Positions 1-12,700 of a stretch of 64,000 bases of DNA are shown here, piece by piece; position 1 is the first letter of the stretch, and the number at the start of each line of letters is the position of its first letter. This DNA comes from Rhea pennata (lineage: Eukaryota > Chordata > Aves > Rheiformes > Rheidae), in contig NC_084668.1 of assembly GCF_028389875.1 (NCBI RefSeq), forward strand, positions 33,980,493 to 34,044,492, written 5' to 3'. A program made the position numbers and the translations under genes. The notes beneath the pieces are model-generated. The model was not told the origin of the DNA. It did no database searches and saw only the letters and a program-made list of their open reading frames with translations.

Positions 1-741
1 ATCTGGTCAGTCTCTCTGTGTAGGTCCTTGACCTCTGGTGATTTTTTTCTGCTCGCCTGTGGACTTTTTCTAACTGCTCCTGATCAAAGGTCATGTCACT
101 CTCTAGTGGTTTCAGTTCTGATCCCTACTACTTCTGCACAAACGTGTATTTCAGGAATAACTGCTAGGGAAATATTGTTAGAGCCAAGAATAGCATGAAG
201 TTAAGATCATACAGAGAATCGATGAAATTAGGTTTTTTTACTGTATTGGGCTATGCTAACAGATTTCCTTCTCTAAAAGGAGAATTGTATAAGAGGAAAG
301 TGTCAAGACTGGGTTGAATGAAGTGCACTAGGAAAAAGGCATACTGGTGCAAAGACGATAGGAATCAAAGGACAAGAAAAGATGTGTTTTCCCTCGTGGA
401 GTGATTCAGAAGAGGATAGAGTATAATCCTGTTATGGTAGATGAGATGTAGCCTCCTGAAGGGGAAAAAGTGTCAGATATAAATGGATACTGATCTTATC
501 TTGGGAAAAAAAAAGTTATTTAAGCATTAGATGATGTAACAGACTAATTTCCTCCTAATAAACACACGGTCTCACAAGGTGTAAACATGGCATACAAAGA
601 AATCAAAAATAAATGAAATTGTTTTTCTTCTTGTGAAACTCTTTTTTCCCTGTTATACACATATAGGCATATATAAATTCCCTCCCTATTCATTTGATGA
701 TGAAACTCAGCTTTGATTTTCCTGTAATTATAAATGTACAG
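1..741 (+). other. AOX intron (upstream of first visible exon)
   Basis: No coding similarity was seen. The stretch ends in a pyrimidine-rich tract and a TACAG acceptor at 737-741, directly before the exon encoding [14 protein letters not shown]. The remaining upstream AOX exons (2Fe-2S, FAD and linker domains) must lie to the left of this window. Confidence 0.7.
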
Positions 742-3700
742 GTGAATTGCATATTGGAGGACAGGAGCATTTTTATCTGGAGACGAACAGTGTGCTTGTT
801 ATTCCAAGAGTGGAGGATAAAGAAATGGATGTGTATGTGTCAACTCAGCATGCAACAGATGTACAGGTAAAACAAAGCATTAGTGATACCTTTCTTCCCT
901 TCCTAAGTAACCTTAAAGGTGAACTACGTGGCCTTGAGAAGAGTGTTGCTTTCAGGCTTCCGTGCTTCTCTTGAATTGGTGTTCCCAATTCTGATCAATT
1001 GATTTGGATCTTATAAAAATAAGAGGCCCAGCTACACTAATGATGAAACTTAATGCAACAGTGGGTCTTGTGAGCAGGATGCTATTTGTACTATCAAGTC
1101 CAATGTGGACATAATAAGCAATATAACTATGGGATGGACAAAGGACGGATAATAGAGCTCTGATTTTTTTCCCCCCCAAGAAAAGCCTAATTCTGTCTGT
1201 GTCTCAGATATACTGGCCAAACACTGGTAAAATCTGTGAGAATCCTCAACACCAAGCATGAAGCATGAATTGGACATTCACTTTTTGCAGAATGAGTGTC
1301 TTCAGATGAAAAGAGTTGCATTGCTCATATAAGTCATTCTGTTGATGGTGATGGGGCCACGTGTGTAAATAACGATAAATGAATGTGTAAATAATAATAA
1401 TGTATGAATTATATGAAATAATGTTGAAAAAGAAAGGTTAACAGATCCTAGCTGAAAACAAGATTGAATTCTGGGCCTGTAAAATAAACATTTTCAATTA
1501 ATATATGTTAATTTCTATGTGTTTAGGATTATCTTTTACACTTGATTACTGGCTTGCAATTTTTTAAGCTTTTCCTATCAGCTGTGCAAGTCTGATCCTG
1601 AACTCCTTTTCCAGTCAGGCCTCTATTTGCATCTCTGGCAGCTCTGTCTGAGGAGGTATTTTTGGAGTGCTGTGGTTTATCAATATTTCAGCTGTACCCT
1701 CTTGTGTGCTGTAAACAATCATTCCATTCCATTCTGCTTGATATTTTAGTGGATGTTTTATATCTAGCTTCAGATGCAATGTGCAGTTCTAGATAGAGAT
1801 TGATGATCTGATTCCAGATATAATAAAGTAGTTTATGGAAGCTGTTGTTCCATATCTATTTTCTACTAGATTGTGCTTTCATTAACTTCATTTGTTTGAA
1901 GTAAATTTTCATATCTATAGCAACTCCAATTTTATGTCTGTGATTTTTAGGCCTATTACTTCTAACATATGGTTAGTCATGGGGAATAAGCATTTTTTAA
2001 TGTAATTTGGTAGGCAAATGACAATCCTCAATAAAATCCTGGATGTTCACTTTTGCAGGAATTAGTGGCTTCAGCTTTAAACCTCCAGTCCAACAAGATT
2101 ATGTGCCACACGAAACGTGTTGGCGGAGCCTTTGGGGGGAAGATTACCAAACCGTCTTTCTTTGCTGTGATTGCAGCAGTGGCAGCCAACAAGTGAGTCC
2201 TTTTCAGTGATAGAACTGAAACAAATTAGAGACGACAAGACTAAATTAAAAGCAAACTTCAGTCCTGAACCCTGCTGGGGAGTTGGCTTGAATACATTGT
2301 CTCTCTTTGGTGGCAAATCTTGGATAGAGGCTTGAAAGTCTGGGCTTTTGGCAATGGAATTCACTAACTAGGTGATAGCCAAAACAAAGGCCTCCACGCA
2401 TTTTCTCTCAGGGCTAATCTGTACAAATCCCAACCATTCAGGCCTTTCCCAGGCACAATGACTTGAATTTCTTCTCAATATTTAGGGAAAGTGCTTTTCA
2501 TTCTAAAACATGTCACCACTGTCACCACTAAGAGGTTAGCCGTATAACATCTTTGTGATCTGCATGGATAGGCTGTAATAAAAGTGGATTTTTTTGTTGT
2601 TCACTACAGGACTGGGCGTCCAGTTCGTTTTGTCCTTGAAAGAAACACGGATATGTTAATCACCGGTGGACGGCACCCTTTCTTTGGAAAATATAAAGTG
2701 AGTGAGAGGAAAAGATACTTTGTTGCATTATCGGGTAATAGTTTCATCTGAGGAAAATCAACATCATTTTATGGATGAACAAGACACAGCACGAAACCAA
2801 TCTCCTTCTCTTATCCTAACCCTAATGCCAACCTTGCACAAGTCCTGAGATGATGATATTAGGTTATGGTTAGACTAGATTTTGAACTGAAATTTGTGAA
2901 AAGAAGGAAGAAAGTTTCACTTATTAAATTTTGTATTAACCATAGGACAAAGAAGAGGGGATTAGGACAAACAGATGTCAATAGCATATGTATTTCATAT
3001 TCTTCTGGATATCTATTACCTGATTATGGTTGAATCTAGGATGAAATATGTAGTTAGGACTAGGAATATTGTTTGGGGAAAATGGTTCAGCAGTTAGTTT
3101 CTTACTGAGCCTTGCAAAGACTTCAGGAACTAAGGCTAGTGCAGTTGAGAAAAGAGTTTCTACAGCATGTATCATGTACAGATCACATACATACCTATGT
3201 GTATGTATATATGTGTGTGTGTGTGTGTGTTTATACAAGGAATAGTACTAGGATTGTGGCTAGAGGAAAAACTGGAAAAGAGTTTTGGTTTCTTTCTCTG
3301 TCTTGAAGAGGTCACAGGTCCTGGCTTTGCATGTGTTTGTGTGTGTCAACTATCCAGAACTCCCAGGTTGGGTATTTCATGCAGTTGTTACCCAAACACA
3401 TCTGAAGATAAACTTAATATAAAGATTACAGTTTCTTCCTCAGTTTGAGAAGAAAGTTGATGTTTTAAGTGATGAGCTGTTTAATTTCTGCTTATTAATA
3501 GGTTATTGGCAGATATTGATAAAAGGGGTATTATTAGTGTTAGGATTTAGGTTGCAAATATGGATAAGGATTAGGAGAAGAAGGAATGGAAAGTGATTGT
3601 TGCTTAGTCTTATTTGAACTCCAAAATCCTTATAAACTCTGTTTTTAGAAAAGGAGAAGGCTTGTATTTAGTTTTCATGCAGATATTTATAAATATTTAT

Positions 3701-6700
3701 AAAGGGAGATAAAGCAAAGAAAACATGGGCTGAGATGTCTGTTTTCTCCCTGAGTATTTCATAGGCATTTGGGAAGGGTGTAAAGCAGGAATGGAAGTCT
3801 TGTGTTTAATTTTATTGAAGATACTGGCTACCTGGTATTTCTAAAGCTAATCTGCAGGCTTTATTAGCATTACAGTGAAGTTTGAGAAAAAGAAGATATC
3901 TTGGTTCTTTCCTGAGTCTTACACAGATACTAAATGTAGGATGAGGGCTGCAGCTGATAGGGATTCCTGGCTTATGTTTAGCTTTGCTGAAGGAATCAAT
4001 TTTCTCACTACTTCTAAGCCTAGAGTTAGAGTTTGAATCAAAAATGTGATTTCTTATGCTTGCACTGGCTCCTGCGATACTATAATGGTTGTCTTTGAGA
4101 GACAGCATTTGGCTTTATTTTGGTTGAGTTACCTTTTAACTGAGAATCCCTACTATAGATTTAGATTTGGGTTAGGGAATGACAACGTTCCCCTCTATTT
4201 TCCTAGAGAAATGAAAGCAAAATGACTTTGGCTTCTTGCTAAATCTCACGGAGACCTTTTAAGCTACGGTTAGGACTGGTAATAGGTCCTGTCACATAAT
4301 CCTTATATTTGGCATATATTTTGAATTTTTGATTTAGATGTCACTCATCAAGAATCACTTAGCACATGTGTAGCATTAGAGGTATGTTAAAGACAACCTT
4401 GCCAAGTCATGTAAAGATAACAGCAAAAATCTTCTGGTGGAAATTCCAGCTTTTGAAAAGCTCTGTACGCATACTGGCTGCCTGGGGATTCTAGACACTA
4501 AGGGTAGAATAAGGTCACACTGTTTGAGAATTAGTATTCTGGAGTTTGATTTCCCAAGTTACATAGGCATCTGAGTTTGGAAGAGAGTAGATATTGGAAA
4601 GGAGGTATGCTTTATGTTTAGTTTTAGTGCAGATATTGCTTGTTAGAGTATTCTTAAACTTAGGGCTAGGATGGTGAAAAAACAAAGCGTGGAGTTTGGT
4701 TTTTTTAAACATGGTCTTTCATGAGCCACAGTGCTAGAAGGAAGATTGCTCTTGAATGGGCTGTGTGTTTTATGTTTAGTTTGGAGCAAACACTCTTTAC
4801 TCAGAAATTACTAAGAGTGAAAGTTGAATTTTGCAAAAGAAGTGATGAAGAGCATTATTTTGAACAAAATACTGTATAGGCTCCAAGCTTTTCTGAGGTG
4901 GTTTTGAAAGGGGCATACAGCTTATGGTTCCTTTCAGTGGAGATCCCTGTTAACTAGGGATCTCTGAGACTGTGGTTAGTGCTAGGAGAGGTAGAAGTAG
5001 ACAAACGTTTTATTTTCTTGATGAATTTTCTATGAATCCCAAAGCTACTGAAAGTGGTAAAAGTTTGTTTACTTTAGTTTCAGTTACTAGTTACCTGAGG
5101 GTCCTATGACTCTTGTTAGAAACAGGATTAGGCTTGAAGGAAAGAAACAGTGGAGAATTTATTTTCCTGACAGATCTTACATGGAGCTTGATACTTAGGT
5201 ATGGCCTTAGTTGGAAGCAGTAATTAATTAATCATGTTAATTCAAGTGGCTTTTTTCATTATCTTGATATCTTGAAGCTAGGATGAAAATTAGGAATCAG
5301 TGATGACTAAAGTTATCACTTTTAGAGAAAAAAAAAAAGGAATTGTCCTTTTTGATGAATTTTCTATAAGCCTTCACAGACTTATAGTTCATATTTTTTT
5401 GATGTAGCTGTAACTTCCTGGGTTTTCTCTCTAAAATTAGGATAATGGTTACAGTTTTGGAGGAGAAGGGATATTGATCTTGATCTCTCAAATTCTAAAT
5501 CTAATTCCAACCCTAACCTTTTCTTTACCTAGATGCAATTACTGCAAAAACTGCATGAACTGCTGACTATTTTAAGCATAAACCACTTGTTTCTGTCAGT
5601 CCCATCTCTTATCCTATCCATGCAGTCATGCAAGGATTTTTAGCCAGCAGTAATATTCCTTACCTTTTGTTTTCCTACCCTTAATCCTGATGGAGCTGAA
5701 TTAGTTTACATCATTTAACAATTTGGGCCTCAGTTATTTCATAGTTTTCTATGGTTGTTCCCTTTTAAATGTTGTTATATAAAGTACTAAAATATACAAA
5801 CATATACTACAATTTTTAAAAATTTAAGTGGAAAGAACCAGAACTAAAATTATTTTAAATTTGTTGGATATTTCCAAGCATGCCATCAGTAAAATATATG
5901 CAGTTTTGGCTCATGTTATCATACTGTCTAGGTAATTATCTGGATGAAAGATGATTACAAATGGAATTTGTCAGGAAGTAGTGGAAGCATTATCTTGCTT
6001 AATATTTTCTTTAGTGATCTTGTCATCCTCTCTCTGGTTTATATTACAGGTTGGATTCATGAATGATGGTAGAATCATAGCAGCAGATTTTCAGTGTTAT
6101 ATAAATGGTGGCTGTACAAAAGATGAATCTGAGTTGGTAAGCCCTTCTGCACTGATACCACTTACACTGACTTAACTGGTCACAAAATGAAAGTAAAAGC
6201 TCTTTGTCCCAAATTGTTTCTATTAAGGATGCGTCTGTTCTTGTTAAGTGTACCTCTCACCTGCCTGAAGCAGAAATGCATCTGTAACTCAGATGTGGAT
6301 TATATTATGTCCGGAAATATTGGACATAGAAAATTGAGATTTATAAGTTCAGAGAAGCATACCCAAGACAGAAGTTTTATTAGGTAGCATATTATTACAA
6401 AGTTGCTTTTCGCTTTCCCCAAATTGAAGGTCTGATTCTTCCTACAGTAATGCTTATTTACGCTATTGTAATTCCACTGACTTAAATGTAGTTTCTCTCT
6501 ATTTACATTAGTGTAAACAACAGAAGAGCAACAGGCCTCTTTAATGTAGTTTTGCTCTACCTTAAAGCATCGATGTCTCATTGGTCTCTTGAGCGTCTAT
6601 CACAGGTTTCATTGCCTTTTTAAAGGAAAGAGAACCACCTGAACAAATGTAATCTCTTCTCTTATTACAGGTGATTGAGTATATTGTGTTGAAAGTGGAC

Positions 6701-9700
6701 AATGCATATAATATCCCCCATCTTCGAGTCAGGGGCCATGCCTGCAAGACCAATTTGCCTTCTAATACTGCTTTCCGAGGATTTGGGTTTCCCCAGGCAG
6801 GTCTGTTTGAGGAGACCTGTATTGTGGCTGTGGCAACCCGGACTGGCCTACCACATGAGAAGGTAAAGGAACCAAATAAAACATGACATAACAAGAATTC
6901 TAGGACCTAGACTACTGCAAGCTCCTTCTGCTTAAGCCTGTTCTTAGAGGGCCAGATCTATCAATGTTACTTGAGCTGAATGGTAGTTTATTCAGCATCT
7001 GTACCTCTGTAGAACAATACCTCGTGTACTACCAATAACAGTAGAAAAACCTGGCCAAGAATCTGTTCCAAGATGTTCAATGAGTGCCATTGGCATGAGC
7101 AACTCTAGTCAAAATAGTGTAATCTCTTGTGCTGTGTGTCCAGTTTCATATCTCTCTGTGTATGTGCAGCTGTCACCTGAATCTCAGCCTATCTGAACTG
7201 GGCTTTTCATCTTTTCCGTCCATCTTTTCCCTCTTCTGTTTTTGTCTATCAGCAGTTTAGTTAGCTGCCTCCTGTCACCTCAGTACCAGGCTGACATTTC
7301 TGGCCTCTCCAAAGTCTTCAGATCCAGTTTCTCAACAGTTTTAATTGCTGCCATTCCTCTCCTATCATCAAGTTCTATCCTTTCTTTATGTATTGCCCAG
7401 TCCAGTGTAACCTTTTCCTGTTTTGTATGTACTCAAAGTATATCTAAGCTGTGGTTGATAAATCATTTTCCTTTCCTAGGATACCAACCATCATGTCTTC
7501 TCCCTATTTTTTTGAATGTTTTCCCTCTCCTATTTACTTCTCTCTCCCTTATTACCTTTCAGGTAAGCTTTCAGACATATCTCCAAAGCCCAAACAATAT
7601 TTTTAACTTTTGCTCTCACTTACTTACCTACTACCTCCAGGCCCAAGCCCTGCTCTCCATCCCTTTGATAATTTCCTCAAGTCTTACCCAGACTTTGTGC
7701 CTTCCCCAGAGCTGCTCCAAGGTTTCCTTATATGCCAGAACTGTTGTCTTTCCACTTTCAAAAGTCTTCTTGAGATTAACCAGGAGTCCATTCTGCTGTT
7801 ATTCATCATTAATGAGTTTTCTGTAGCTCAGTTGGTTACAGCATGGTGGTAGTAATGCCAAGGTCGTGGGTTCAATCCCCGTATGGGCCACTTGTTTGAG
7901 GGTTGGACCAGATGATCTCCAGAGGTCCCTTCCAACCTTACCAATTCTATGATTCTATATTTTCACCTGGCTCCATGTTGTTCTGCACTTTTTGTTTAGT
8001 CTTACTGAGAACTGAATTTAGCAATCTTCTTGAGAATTGAGTTTCTTGAGTAGTCCTTCCTTATATGAGCAATCCTACTGAGACCGCTTAAGTTCATGAA
8101 CATGTGATATGTACAAAGAATCAGGCCACTTGGGCAGCAATTTCCTTAGAGAAAGGAATATGTCATTATGTTTAATATAATTAAATATTAATTAAATATT
8201 AATTATTAATATGTCATTATATGATATGTCATTGTATAACATGTCATTATACAAGGCCATGTTTCTTTTCAACATTGTGTAAATTTGCTTGCTGTTTTAG
8301 GTTAGGGAACTAAATATGTACAAAGGAATTAACCTAACTGCCTTCAAAGAAGAGTTTGATGCGAAGAATCTGTGGAAATGTTGGGAAGAATGCTTGGACA
8401 AGTCTGCATATTATGGCAGGAAAGCAATGGTGGAAGAATTTAACAAGAAAAATTATTGGAAAAAGAAAGGAATTGCCATCATTCCCATGAAGTTTTCTGT
8501 TGGATTTAATGCAACCTATTTCCATCAGGTAACTTCTTCGAAAAGGTGCCTTTGCAATATAATCCCTCTAATTTTCTCTCCAAAAAGAGATGAAATATAA
8601 TCTCCACAAGCAGGAATGAGAAAGAGGAAGATTCCTACATGTCAGGTTGGACCAACATAAAATATCATCCATTGAACTATACTTCCTTCCAGAAAGAATA
8701 TCACTGTATCTGGCTGATAAACGCTGACTAAGTACGAGACTATAACCTGAATTTCTGATTTCCAACGTCTTACCTTCATCCAGCAAAAAATAAATAATTT
8801 AGTGTCGAAATATGGAACGTGGAATCTTTCATTGCCTGGTCCATAGTGAGAAAATTGAACACTCCTATAAGTTCACATAAACCTGGATATGTGATAGGTT
8901 AACCTCTGCTACTATAATTTCTTGTGGATGAAGATAATTATATTTCTGGGAAAATTTTCTGGCTGCTTTGTTTTTTTTCTTATTTCATGCCTTGAACCAA
9001 AAATTCTTTTAAATGAGTTTCAAATTAAACAAAAAAAATATAATTTGTATATGAAGGTACAGTGAACTATAAACTAAATTGACATGGTTCACATTTTAGT
9101 TTTTTGTTCCACCTCTTGATTTTTATGGACAAGATTGTAAGTCAAGAAAGAGCTCAGAGAGATTAATTTGTTTTACCCAATAATGTTCTCGTGGTAAAGA
9201 AACACTGAGTCTAGAGATCACAATTCTTCTGAAACAAAAGGACAATAAGAGGTATAAATAATAGTTAAATTTCATCTAAGTCTTTAAAATAAAGCTTATG
9301 CATTTTATTGACTTTCCAAAAGTATAGAACTAGTTCCTAGAGAATAGATTTATTGCTTACTCTGTTCTTAGTCAGCTGAAATTCTAATTGACATCAACAA
9401 AATGTTACTTGATTGCAAGCATCACTGGCACCAAAAAGATTACACGGCCACTATTTCTCAGTGTAGAATTAGTAACGGATAGAAAGATATCTTGTGGGCA
9501 CTGTATTTCACAATACCTCAAGCTCCATTGCTTACTCTCTGAGTGTTGAGAGCTGACTGCACATTGCAGAGAAATGTCTAGTACAGAATTTCTAGTCCTC
9601 TTTCATAGCCACTTGTTTCTTCATAGGAGTGGTGGCTTGTATGGGATTAATATTTTTCACCACTATTCATAGAGAGGTTTTTTGTTCCTGATTTTATCCA

Positions 9701-12700
9701 TGAATGGAAAATCATTACTTACATTCCCATCTGTCCATTCTCCAATCAGAATTTCAGCAGTAGAACTCTGCTATTGTACTATAGGTGTTCATAGGAGAAG
9801 ATACTTGAACCTGTGTGTTCAAGCCACCAGTACCTTGCCTCTGTCCAAACTACTTTTGAACCAGAATCAAAATCTACTCTGTGTTTTTCTTATTGTGGAT
9901 GAGGAGGGAAAGAGTATCTGAGGCTACACAGGCATTCTAACTAGAGTGAAATGTTCATATTCACCCAGTTTCACAAGATGAAAAGTATGCTGTTCTGTTA
10001 TTTGATCTAATTATTGTGATCCTTCCCATTAATAATGACTAACTCAGTTAAAGACCACCTTTTCCGACAGCAGTGAAATTTGTTATTGTCAGACTGCTAG
10101 AGAATTTCTACTCCCTCTTAATATACTGATTCCTGTGAATGAAATCAATGAAATCAGTCTTTTTTAAAAAAAAAAAAAAAAAAGACTCCGTTCAATGCAG
10201 TAAAAGGTATCACCAAGTTTCTGTGACTTTTTGCTTTTTGTTAGGCTGGAGCTCTTGTCCATATTTATATAGATGGATCTGTACTAGTGACTCATGGTGG
10301 AATTGAACTGGGACAAGGAATTCACACTAAGGTGTTACAGGTGAGTCAGAGAGATACCATCTGAGTGTAAACAAGAGCCAAGAGGATGAATGGTGTCTAT
10401 AGACATAAAAAGGCTAAATTAGCTTGTTGCTTCTGAGTTACTGATGAAGACAAACCTTGAGAAAGATAAAATCTATAACAAAAGTCATCTCTCAAGCTCT
10501 GGGTAAGAGCTGAACCTCTTCATGAGATCCATCACTGTTATCAGGAGAACTAAGGCACAGAGAACACATGAAGAAAGGATCTAAGCTATTTTCACAGAAA
10601 ATTAAAATGCTGTAGAATTAACTTCATAGTGTATCCAGCACCAATGACAACATCAGTTCATTATGCATTTCTGGTGTAAACAGTGATAAACAAAACTGTG
10701 TGTCATATAGGTCATTTTGCAGCTAAAATGAGGTCTCTTCTTCAAAATGAGCTGAATTAACATTTGAATATCAGAGCTGCATGAAAAACAGTGAAGTAGA
10801 AACACAAACTAACCAAGCATTTTCAAATGAAGTAGCAAGGAAAACATAAATATTTTTAAGATTTCATTCAAAAATTTCTATATATAACCAGAATTTGATT
10901 GGAGGGAGCAGTTCATCAGAGGCAAAACATATTATATATTGTATTGTATTATATTTATTTATAAAATATTTATTTCACAAAATAATTGCTAAGGAAGACT
11001 TCAGTGATTGTCCTAGTTATAGTGTTACTGTTGAATTTGATAATTACTTTGTGTGTGTAGAGAAAGAGATGCATGGCAATGCTCTATTTTTCCTAACTTG
11101 AGACTACCGCTTCAAGAGGACTGAATATACATACATACATATATATGTATATATATTACTTCTATTACAGATTGTCAGTCGAGAACTGAAGATACCGTTG
11201 TCATATATACACTTCTGTGAAACAAGCACAACAACCGTACCTAATGGCAAATACACAGCAGGTTCAGTTGGAACAGAAATCAATGCAAGAGCAGTCCAGG
11301 TTACATTTATTTGCATTTTTTCACATGATCATTGGTTCTGTTAAATAATGAATCCCCTCTGAGCATTCATAACTTCTTCATTTTTCTTTTGAGCAGCTTT
11401 TATAAAACAAATCAGTTTATCTCAAAATCTCTCTTTTTAGTTATTTTATACGCACTGTTTAAAGCAAGACAAATTACTGAGCATTGGTCAAAAGGGTCGC
11501 TTTTTGCTGCTTTGCTATATCAGATTTACAAATATTTTTTTCAGATGGCAGATAAAGGAATGTGTGGAATTTCAGTTTATTCTGAGAATTTAAACACTGT
11601 TTAAAGGGGAATTTAGCATAGGGTATATTTCAGGTCCATTTCTGTATAATCAGAATGAAATACCTTTATTTATTTAAATGCTTTGAGATCAATTATGCTT
11701 TCATTTATTTCACAATAAATCATTCCCGCCAGTCATTTTCTTTCCCCTCAAAATGGGAGGGGAGATGCATCCTTTGTCTTCCTTTTGTTGATGATTTCAG
11801 TGGTAGTCCAGTACGTGAAGGTCTCATACATTAGAGCAAATCCCAGTGCCAGTCTTTGCAAAGTACTGCATCTGTAGCTGGCAGTTAGCAGAGGAAAGAA
11901 GTTGTAACTAAATGAGCAGAATTATGGCCCTCAGAACGAAACTGCTAACACAAACCAGCCTTGCTTTGAGCTGTTACCAGCTGAAGGCAGAACAGAACAT
12001 GTTGGAGGAACAGTTAGCAAATTAACCTCACCAGACAAGTACTTGTATTGTTTTGAAAACAGCAGAAAGATTTGGTTTTATGTGTTGGTAAACAGTGCCT
12101 AATTTTTTCTCCCTAGGATGCCTGTCAAATCCTTTGGAAGCGCCTAGACCCTATCCGAAGTAGAAATCCTAACGGCAAATGGGAAGACTGGGTAAGTGCC
12201 TTTCTGTATTTCATACTACTGAGTTATGATGAAGCAACGAGTGTAGTGTGAAACCTGCCATTCCAGAGGGAGGAAGGGGATCCCTGCCTTAGGTAAACTG
12301 GAGGAGAGGAAGAGAAGGAACAGTGCAAGAGCAAGTGGTGCAATCTGCTGGCCTGGTAAATCAGGCCAACTTCAGAGACTGTCTTTTGCCTTGTGTCCCT
12401 TCCTAAAGACCATTGCAGGGCAGAAAGAAACACCCAGTTTCACTTTTTCTTCAAACCTGATAATGAATATATATATATATATATATATTTTTTTTTTAAT
12501 TCTTTCCCTTTAATAATGAATATACCTTTTGCAGATCAGCGAAGCTCACAAGCAAAGCATCAGTCTTTCAGCTACTGGCTATTTCAAGTAAGGAATGCTG
12601 TTAGTCTCTTTGGATGTCTTGGCATCCAAGATGCCACTTTGTCAGTATGTTGCAGGAATGATAAAACTTTCCCTGTTAAATCTTCTCAAGTCCAAATCAG

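Noticed and set aside
7242-7826. 194-aa plus-strand ORF, hydrophobic and Ser/Leu-rich
   Set aside because: Lies in a pyrimidine-rich part of an AOX intron and runs into the SINE; composition follows CT-rich DNA rather than membrane-protein design.
7817-7890. A functional tRNA-Ile gene
   Set aside because: The head matches tRNA-Ile, but the 5' acceptor strand and anticodon region are degraded, and it is fused directly to a CR1 tail, so it is a SINE.
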